From positions 915,920 through 979,919 of the forward strand of contig CAJNDS010000014.1 of the NCBI GenBank assembly GCA_905221605.1: a DNA stretch of 64,000 nucleotides, written 5' to 3'. Under the pieces are notes generated by a model. The model saw only the letters and a program-made list of their open reading frames with translations, was not told the origin of the DNA and did no database searches. The position numbers and the translations under genes are program-made. Each line of letters begins with the position of its first letter. Positions within the stretch are counted from its first letter, which is position 1. Origin of the DNA: Symbiodinium natans (taxonomy: Eukaryota; Sar; Dinophyceae; Suessiales; Symbiodiniaceae). Below, in pieces: positions 30,647 through 39,900 of the stretch.

Positions 30647-33600
30647 ATGGCTCTGCAGCTTCAAGACGGGACCATTGATCCCAATGCGCAACATGATCAG
30701 ACTGCAACGACCAACTACCAACAGTTCAACCAGTACCGGGTACAGCAGCAGCTGATCATCGTGCAACAAAACGAGGATGCAGAGCGAGTTCGTATCGAAG
30801 CCGAACGCAGACATGCGGAAATCCTGGACATGGCTACAAGACAGGCCCGTGCAGAAATGGGAGAACTCGAGCAACACGCTGATGCCCAACATCGTGCACG
30901 ACTTGAAGTCATCAGTGACCGCATGGACTTTGTGGTTCGTGAGCTACAACAACAACTACTGGAGACCAAGGCAGCACTAAGAGGTCGAACGGCGGAGCTT
31001 GACCAAGCCGCACAGGACGCACACACACTCAGGATGCACAATCTCGAGCTTGAGGCACGAGGTAACATGGTTCTCGAATCGGAAACTCACCTCAGGACCC
31101 ATCTCGAACAGAGTGAATTTTCCCTTGCTAACCTCAGGGTTGTGTACGATCAAAACAGGGAAACCCAGCTGGACTTCTTAGGCAACGAATTTAGAGAGCA
31201 AATGCAGTATGAAGAGAACATGTTCACATATGCTATGCATGAAGAAGAAAGTGCATGCGATGTCTTGATTCAGGAGTTGGCTGAGTCGAACCAGCGTTTG
31301 ATGGTTGAACTTGATGAGGCTAAGGCAACCGCTGCAGCGTCATCTAGCCTGCCGAAAGGTGGTGCCGAGCACCAGCAGGCTGTTCCCATGGCCTCAGCAC
31401 CTCCACCGGGTTTGAACACTACCGAAGCAAGCCCCCCGCAAGGGGGTGCCGCATGCGGTAATGCACATGTCACGCATGCTGATTTGCCAAATCCGTTGCA
31501 GATTCCGGAGAGCATGAAGGGTCTCTTTGAGAGACGGCCCCAGAGATTTAATCTGGGAGCATCTACTCCTGTTTCGCAAGCCCCTAATGAAGTGCATGAA
31601 GCGATTGCAAAAGCACTCAAGGACTTTGCTACCAAGGACGAGACAAAACCTAAGACTAAAGAAGCGGAGTCAGTGAAACTTCCGGATTTTCCCTCAGCGG
31701 AGACGTACAGGTCGTGGAAGACGGCAGTGCGAGAGGCTGTTCGAGCAGCATCTGATCACCCTGATGAAGCATTTGCGTGGATTCAGAAGGTGTATGCAAA
31801 GGGTGCGTCGCTAGAGAGCCTCAACGATGTAGGGAAATTCCTCACGCTAGACACCAAAATCCTTGCGGCATTGTCTAGGGTGGCGAAGGGCGAGCTTGCG
31901 AGACAGATACTCAACTACAAGGAGACGGAGGCCACCTGTGGTAGAGCAGTGAGAGGTAGGCAAGTGCTGTTAATGTTTGAAGCCTACTTTAAAACCAACG
32001 AAGAAGTTGGCTCCCTCTACTCGGTCGAAGACCTCTTGAAAGTGGCACTGATCAATGATGACCTCGCTACCTTCGTGCATAACTGGGATTCAGTGATTGC
32101 TGGACTATCGCATCCTCCAGACGAAACCACTTTGCGAGACATATTCCTCCGTGAGCTTCGCAAGTCCCATCGTTTGAAGTATGATCTTGACATTTACGAT
32201 CGGGCTCGTGAGGGGACCCCCGAGCACACCTACAAGTTCCTCATGGAAAGCATCAAGAATCTCCTCACACGAGAACGAATTAGGAAGAACAGGGACAAGA
32301 TTGCTAAGGCCCATGGCGCGAAGTATGGTGCTCCTGCCCCTCCTACCCCTGCGAAGCCGTCAGCGCCCGCTCCTTCGGAGCGACGACAGCCATCCAGAGG
32401 ACGTCAGGGTAGGCAGGTTTGCATGTTGTTTCAGAAGGGTAAGTGTAAGTTTGGGGAGCGTTGCAAGTATGAACACACGAAAGACCCTAAAGCATCCTCA
32501 AGGGAGAGATCTCCCAACCGGCCTAAGTCAGGTTCTCGCGAGAGAGAGAAGAGCAACAGCAAAGATACCTCCAACATCCCATGCGCATTTTATGCCAAGG
32601 GTACTTGCAGGAATGGGGATAAATGCAAGTTCTTGCACAAGGACAAGTCCGCATCGCCCTCTGTCCCGGCCAAGGCTAAGGCACGTGCACCCTCCCCGGC
32701 CAAGCGAAGGCCGAGCCGGAAGAAGAGGACAGAAGCTAAAGCAGCTGCCTGCTGCGTGTACGCCTTAGCCGCCCGAAAGGGTGAGCCGGACGGCAGGCAT
32801 GCAGACACATGGCGTCTTGATGAGAAGTCACTCACGCTGTCTAGGGAACATGTTGTTCTGAGAAACAACTATTTTATTCCCCAAAGCTGCCCCGTTCCAG
32901 TATGGAGAATCAAGTCTGTTGCGAGCATCACCATGAAGCTGAAAACCGGCGAAGAGCGAACGTTACAGTACAATTGGAAAACGTGCGACAAGCAAGCACC
33001 TCTGCCCAATTGGACGGGCGTTACGAGTTTCAAGCTGAAGCCTAAAGACATGAGTGTGTGTTTTGAAAGGCACCCTGAGATACACACAGTTGAAAGCGTC
33101 GGAGATGGTTGGAAATTTGTTCCCCATAAGCGCCAATGTGTAGCAAGGTTCAAAACCAATGCTGATTGCCCTATGTCCGACCCTGGTGATCTTCAGTGTG
33201 CAGTTATCACCGCACAAAATCTTGAGGCCTCAGTGTACTCGGAACTCCATGGTGAAAAGACAAAATGCAAGCATCGCTGCTGCAAGCCTGATTTCGCTTG
33301 TCGGCATTGTGCAGCAGGAAACATAATGTCAGGAACTGCCGCTCCAGCGCGCAAGGAACTTCAGAGCTTGGACATCATTGCCGACACGGGAAGTGAAGAG
33401 GACCTTATCAGCTCTTCGGACTTGAAAAAGTGTTTCGAAGGGGTCGGTAGGAAGGTCGACGCAACGCCAGTCAACCTTCACACGGCCAATGGCATCGTGG
33501 AGGCATCATCCAGGACAGAAGTCGAGGTTCCGTCAATGAATGGCAGCCTGGAATTCGTGGAACTCCCGGATACCCCACCGGTTTGCTCTGTGGGAAAGAA

Positions 33601-33772
33601 GTGCATGCAGCAAGGGTACGGTTTTTACTGGCCTCCAGGGCAAGTTCCGTACTTCGTGAAGCCCGATGGCCAGAAGCTCACTTGCACGCTACGGGGGAAT
33701 GTTCCAGTTTTCAGCAGTATTGGGAATGATTCCGGACACCCAGCTGCTGTAGCACATCGCGATGAAGGTTAA
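30647..33772 (+). CDS. Gag-protease polyprotein with coiled coil and two CCCH zinc fingers
   Basis: 1041 residues from the first ATG after the LTR. Residues about 40-230 are a long Glu/Gln/Arg-rich coiled coil, suited to particle assembly. Residues 340-560 form the capsid-like helical part. Two CCCH fingers follow: C592-x7-C600-x5-C606-x3-H610 (MLFQKGKCKFGERCKYEH) and C646-x7-C654-x5-C660-x3-H664 (FYAKGTCRNGDKCKFLH), joined by Ser/Arg/Lys-rich basic linkers. CCCH fingers bind single-stranded RNA in cellular mRNA-handling proteins; ordinary copia Gag has a CCHC knuckle instead. Near the end, DIIADTGSEEDLIS (D913) is the retroviral-type aspartic protease motif. The stop codon overlaps the start of the Pol-frame opening by a few bases, with Pol in the -1 frame. 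Confidence 0.92.
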   Translation: MALQLQDGTIDPNAQHDQTATTNYQQFNQYRVQQQLIIVQQNEDAERVRIEAERRHAEILDMATRQARAEMGELEQHADAQHRARLEVISDRMDFVVRELQQQLLETKAALRGRTAELDQAAQDAHTLRMHNLELEARGNMVLESETHLRTHLEQSEFSLANLRVVYDQNRETQLDFLGNEFREQMQYEENMFTYAMHEEESACDVLIQELAESNQRLMVELDEAKATAAASSSLPKGGAEHQQAVPMASAPPPGLNTTEASPPQGGAACGNAHVTHADLPNPLQIPESMKGLFERRPQRFNLGASTPVSQAPNEVHEAIAKALKDFATKDETKPKTKEAESVKLPDFPSAETYRSWKTAVREAVRAASDHPDEAFAWIQKVYAKGASLESLNDVGKFLTLDTKILAALSRVAKGELARQILNYKETEATCGRAVRGRQVLLMFEAYFKTNEEVGSLYSVEDLLKVALINDDLATFVHNWDSVIAGLSHPPDETTLRDIFLRELRKSHRLKYDLDIYDRAREGTPEHTYKFLMESIKNLLTRERIRKNRDKIAKAHGAKYGAPAPPTPAKPSAPAPSERRQPSRGRQGRQVCMLFQKGKCKFGERCKYEHTKDPKASSRERSPNRPKSGSREREKSNSKDTSNIPCAFYAKGTCRNGDKCKFLHKDKSASPSVPAKAKARAPSPAKRRPSRKKRTEAKAAACCVYALAARKGEPDGRHADTWRLDEKSLTLSREHVVLRNNYFIPQSCPVPVWRIKSVASITMKLKTGEERTLQYNWKTCDKQAPLPNWTGVTSFKLKPKDMSVCFERHPEIHTVESVGDGWKFVPHKRQCVARFKTNADCPMSDPGDLQCAVITAQNLEASVYSELHGEKTKCKHRCCKPDFACRHCAAGNIMSGTAAPARKELQSLDIIADTGSEEDLISSSDLKKCFEGVGRKVDATPVNLHTANGIVEASSRTEVEVPSMNGSLEFVELPDTPPVCSVGKKCMQQGYGFYWPPGQVPYFVKPDGQKLTCTLRGNVPVFSSIGNDSGHPAAVAHRDEG

Positions 33773-33957
33773 CGAATGGCGCCCACCTGCTCCTTGCAGC
33801 AGGATTTTCACGCATAAGCTGCCCGAAAGGGCATGCCGCAGCAGCCGGACCACTTCCAGGAGCTCCAGACGGTGTAGTCCCGGTACCTGCGGCGGACGAG
33901 GGAGATCATCCACCATGGCTGACAGAGATCCTAGCCAAGGATCCCCCTCTTGAAGGC

Positions 33958-36900
33958 ATGAAGGAAGAGCAACTATTGAAGGCTGGATGGGTTACTGTGA
34001 ATGGTGATCCCCACGTCAAGGTTGCCCACAACCCAAAGACCTTCAGAACACCAGCACCTCGCTACCCCAAGTATCGAATTCGTTCCACCTGGGGATACAA
34101 AGACGGCGAGTGGAAGCAGCTGGAGAACAAGGTCAACATGGACGAGCTCGATGCCGTCTACGGTAAGGTGCCTGCGGGTACCAACATGACCATCACTGTC
34201 TTTACCATGCCCGATGGCGGTGAAGATGTGCCCGATAGCGACGTTGAGGTCCACATTCCAAAGTCGAAGAAGGACGAGGCGTCTCTAAGAGCTGAAGCGG
34301 AATCCGTGCAGCATCTTTTGAGTCATCGTCCAAAGAACCCTTTCTGTCCGGTATGTCAACGAGCCAAAATGTATGCTCCGCACGCCAGAAGGAAAGGAGG
34401 GTCTAGCACGGTGCACAGCAAGGGGTTCGGTGACCACATCACCATCGACCACATCATCACGAAGGACGCCAAGGACTACGGATTCGAAGGACAAACTGTA
34501 GCACATGTTGTGAAGGATGTCTTTACGAAGTTCCGTTATGTTTACCCGGCCGACAACAAAAGTGGTGAGCAGTGCTACGAAGATTTACTGCACTTTTTCG
34601 AGGTCGATGATAATGTTAAGGTTGTTTACTCAGACAACGCTCTCGAGTTCGACTACGCGGTTAAGCAACTCCAAGCTAGGCACAACAAATCCAGGGAGTA
34701 TGTGGACCAGAACAAAGCAGTGATCGAGCGTGAAATACAAACGATCTTGGAAGGTACGCGTGCCAATTTGGTACAATCTGGTTTACCTGATCAGTTCTGG
34801 CCACTTGCATCCCAACATCATGCTATTTCTTTGAACGTTAGTAAACGTCTTGACAACGGTTTAGTGCCATGGAATCAAAGGTTCGGGAGCGACTTCCATG
34901 GGGTCCTTGTTCCCTTTGGGGCTAAGATTTTGTACTGGGCCGACCCCAAGCAGAAGCAGCCCAAAAGGTCAAAGTTTGCGGGGACGGGTATTGAAGGAAT
35001 TTTCCTCGGGTATCATATCCAGCCTGGCTTCGTCTTCAAGGAAGAGTACTTAGTTGCTCCTTTGCAGGGAATCAACGAGGCCATCGAGAATGACGCCTTC
35101 AGGACTTTCAGGACCAAAAGGCTTGAGCTCCTGGAAGGGAAGTTCCAATTCCCATTGTCGCAGGATCTTGAAGCTCTGGGAAACCAGAAGCCGCCCGAAC
35201 TCGATGATCAACATCACAACGCCGTTGAAGAAAGAAACCCGCATCAAGAAGAAGATGATTTCGAAGGGGGAGTGGGGCCACTCGATGAAGGAGATCGGCC
35301 ATTAGGAGGGTCAGCAAGGGACGACATTGTCTATCCTGCACGATATGATCCTCTAGATGATGTGCCCTTCTCAGTCCGAGAGAGGTTGGCACCTGCGACT
35401 CCATCGTTCAAAACAAAAGACGGAATCGGCATCCCGTATGGCTATCGCTGGGATGGGGAGAGACTGATCAAGCAAAAAGGCCTTTCCTCGCTTCCGGGCA
35501 TTCAAGCTAAAGTATGGAGCAAGCTGACCGTCGAAGAAAAGCACAAAGCGCTTGCAGAACATCAAGCTTCGAAGCAAGCCAAGGTCGACGAGGACTACAA
35601 CCAGGCGATAAAGCACGTTCCAGCAATGCCGGTGTTGTATGGGAAACCCGAGGACCACCAAAAGAAAATGTGTTCCCTCTACGAGTCTAAGCTCCTGGAG
35701 ATTGCCCAGGACATGTACGCGGTCGTGGCCAAGATCCTGTCTGCGAAGGAGATTGAATCCAGTCCCGAAGCGCAGGCTGCCCTCGACAAAGAGTGGAAGA
35801 AGCTTGTCGATAAGGGTTGTTGGGTAGAGAAACGAGTGAGAGAGTACGACTCCGTTGCGGCAGAAGCACGAAAAAGCAATGAGAAAGTGCACTTCGGGAA
35901 GATCTTCGAAATCGGGACTCTAAAAGGTTCTGAGTTGAAGGAGAACGACCCGAACCGCCGTTATAAGGGTCGGTCAGTGTTTCAGGGCAACAAGGTCTTG
36001 GATGAGAACTCTGATCATGCTCTCTTCGCAGAGATGTCGAGCAGTCCTGCTTCTATGGAGGCGGGCAAAATATTGGATGTCTTTGGATCTCAGCCCGGCT
36101 TCTCGATTCAGCAAGCGGATGCACGACAGGCGTATACGCAGGCTCTCTTCACTGGGGTTGAAACTTGGGTAAGGCTCCCTCGCAATAGATGGCCAAAAGG
36201 CTGGAGGTCTATGAAGGACCCGGTCGTCCCCCTGAAGTTGGCTCTTTATGGGCACCCAGATTCAGGGGGGATATGGGAACGTCATTGCGAGACTGAGCTC
36301 AAGAAGGTGGGATTCGAGCCTGTGCTCACTGACATCTGGAAGAGCGTGTTCTACAACGCCGATTTGGAGCTCTTAATGGTTATTTATGTTGACGACTTCA
36401 AACTCGCTGGACCCACGAAGAACATCCAGAAAGGCTGGGAATCTATTGCAACAGTAATAGACATGGATCCCGCTGAGGTGATTGGACGTTACTTCGGGTG
36501 TCAACACATCGAGGAAAAGAACGTCCAGCTTTCCAAAGAGCACCATCCTATTCACTATGTCTTCGAACCCGAAAATGAAACTGCAGCCCCAGCTAAGATT
36601 GCTGAGGACAGGTGGGACGTAATCCCGGAAGTCATGCTTGCAGTTCGGCACCATAGCTATCCCAGAAAGAGGTTGTATATGCCCACTGAAGAAGATGTTC
36701 AGATGTTCCCTACGATTGGACCTCAAAGATACACCTTTCAGGCTGCAGATGGGGTGACAGAAGAACACCAAGACAATATGAACATCGCTAGGGACAAATG
36801 CTTCAAACAGTGGTGGACAGGTACGACGTACTTCGACCTCGCTGCCCGGGGGCCTGAAGAGTTCGGTCTGGCTGTTGCAGCTGCCCGAAAGGGTAAGTCG

Positions 36901-39900
36901 GTTCGAAACAAGGCCGAGGCAAAGAAGGAGGTCAAACAGAACAAGTTCGTTACTCTTTCAAGGGATCAGGAGGACAAGCCGGGCTCTATGACTAAACCGG
37001 TTACAAGAATCACCTATGACATGAAGGATTTCTTGCATTCTTGTGTGGATCGCTACTGTGAATTGGCAAAGGTGGATCGTAGCTCGTTGAAGTCAGTGAG
37101 CACACCGTTCCATGAACTTCGGATGGCCACTCCTATCGTCAACGAAACGGAGAAGACAGGGCGGCTCCAACCTATTGCAAGTAAGGTCCTCATGAAAATC
37201 CTGTTTGCTGCAAGAATGGCACGATGGGATCTTTTACGAGCAACCCAATCCTTGGCCTCGCGAGTCACAAAATGGAGTCCAGATTGTGATCTAGCATTAC
37301 ATCGTCTTGTATCGTACATCAATTCTTCTATCGACCTCACTATGAGTGGGTTTATTGGGGATTCGATACATGATTGCAGACTCTGGCTTTTTAGCGACGC
37401 TGACTTCGCAGGTGAGTATGATTCAAAATCTACTACTGGATGTGCTCTGTTTCTGGTGGGCCCGAACACGTACTACCCCATCAACGCCTTCAGTAAGAAA
37501 CAAACGTCCATAACAATGAGCTCTACCGAGTCTGAAGTGGTGTCGGCTAATCAGGGTGTACGCGCCCAAGGTCTTCCAAGCCTCAGCCTCTGGTACTTCC
37601 TTTGGCGCGGCAAAGCCGACCGCAAGGTTGGGCCGAGGGCTGAGATGAAGTCTACGAGCAATTCTGTTGTGGCACGCATAGACCCTGAACTCGATGAGAT
37701 TCGGTATGGCACTACCAGACCCGATGGCATGTCTATTGCAGATATCAATGGTTTGCACGTTCAGCTTCCCAAATGTTTTCAGATTAGGCATTTGGAAGAT
37801 AACCAAGCGACCATTACTCTGCTGTTATCAGGGCGTGCAGGTGTGCTTCGACATACAGACCGCACACAAAAGGTTAGCTTCGGATGGCTCCGTCAGCAAT
37901 ATGAAGAAGGACATTTTCGCCTCCTCAATGTTGACACCAGCGAGCAAGTTGCAGACGTGTTCACAAAGCCTTTTACGGAGCGAACAAAATGGATACATGC
38001 GTTGAAGCTCATTGCTCACACCTACAAGTCGGTCGACCCTCAAGCCGGAAGAAATTCCGTGTCGAAATCTGTTCCCGCTGCTCCGAAGTCGGTGTGTATT
38101 ACCACAGATCAACTGGAACATGTTGCAAAACTGCTTCGCCGAGCTGATCGATATGATTTCGAAGATTTCGAGCAGGTCGCCGAAATGATGTACGACAACC
38201 TTCGTATGTCGAGCTCAAGGCTTCGCAGTGTCGTTCGTTCCGGCACCGAGCTGGCTCCCAAATACTTCGTGTTTGGGCTGTGGACACATGGTGGGTGCTT
38301 CGGCCTAACAAAGCGTACTGGCCAAATGTCCCAACTGTGCCGCTACATAAATGGTTTCATCCGCAAGCACGCTCCAAAGCATTTTACCTGGACTTCGTTT
38401 GTCATCAATTTTATGGGCAGGGCTGGCGTTCACAGCGACAAGTTTAATCTCAGAGGCAGCCAAAACTGGTCCTTCGGCTTCGGTCCCTATCAGGGGGGCG
38501 AGCTCTGGGTGGAGGATCCCGACCAAAGGATGGACGCTTTCACTGACAAAGACGGTAAGACCTGGCTTGGCCGCAACCTTCAAACTTGTCGAAAACCCGT
38601 GCTCCTAAACCCTCACCTTCGACATGCTGTCCAGCCCTTTACAGGAAACAGGCATTCTCTTATTGCCTACTCATCAGGGGGGTGGACAAAGCTGGGTGAC
38701 GATGACAAGCAACTCCTACAAGGCACTGATTTTAGGACGCCCCGGGCTCAGTTGAAACATGCGTGCGTTTGTTTATGTGCATCCCCTCACGATGAGGGGG
38801 GTAAAAATAGTCTCAAAACCGCTCCCGAAACGGTCGAGTCGTTTTTGCGCGCATCGATCGAGAACGCACAAACATACACCACGTGCACAAGTGCTTCGGT
38901 TGAGCCTGCTGTACCGACTCTCTCTGTGCTAGCTGGCTCTCTCCAAGTGGTCAGCAGCATCGAGGCATTAGGAACCATGTCGCGATTGGTCGCCCATGGT
39001 GCGGGCTACTCCTGCGATACTGGCATGGAGGGCCGACCTTTGGCACTGCAAGGACATCTCAACATGCTCGTCAACGCCGGACTGAGCGTGGAGTACTTGC
39101 AGCTCCAGGCGGGGAAGGAGTATGACGCGCTCCTCAAGTCCTATGAGGTCTTCCCCCCACAGACCATCGCCAGCCTCAGCCTCAATGACCCCGAGATCCC
39201 AACGCCGAATCTGCTCAAGCTGGCTCGCATCTCGAATGAGGGTCTCAGCAAGCTCCAGCCAACCGAAAGGTTGCGCCGAAGTCGCTTTCTGCTAGTGGTG
39301 ACGGACTCAGTCACATCCCTTGGACGACAGAACACCAAGGGGAACTGGAAATTCTCCATTCCCGAAGAGGAGATCTTCATGGCAGCACTGACCCTCAGGT
39401 ACACGAGCGATAAACTCCACATGTGTTGGGGAAAAACGCTTTCGTGGCTCACTTGGCAGGTGCAGGAGGAGATCCAGGCAATCCGTGCCAAGTATGGGTC
39501 GGAGTGCGAGATCGATGTGATCGTTTGGTGGTCAGGAAATGAAGTTGCTGGACGACGAGGATGCATCCCCACGCGGCTCGCCCCGGGCGCGGCATATTCG
39601 ACCTCCCAGACCTCGGCAGAAGATGTTGCGAGGAAGGTGAGGCGCTGCGCCGACGCGCTAGCCACCCTAGCGGGTGAGCCGCATATCGGGTTTGTCCGCA
39701 TCGTCGGCAACGTTGACCACGAGACTTACAACTTGCATCCCGCGTACAACGAATTCATCTCCAAGATGTTTCATGAATTCACAAGTCGCGGATTGCAAGT
39801 TCAAAACGCCACATCCCAGGCAATGAAGCTGTCCTATTACGATGATTTTCATCTTTGGGATACCCCCGAAAACCGCAAGCAGATCCAAGACTACATCTAC

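Noticed and set aside
33762-33953. A 63-codon ORF between Gag and Pol as a separate small gene
   Set aside because: The Pol frame through the same bases is open and reads as the natural N-terminal extension of Pol.
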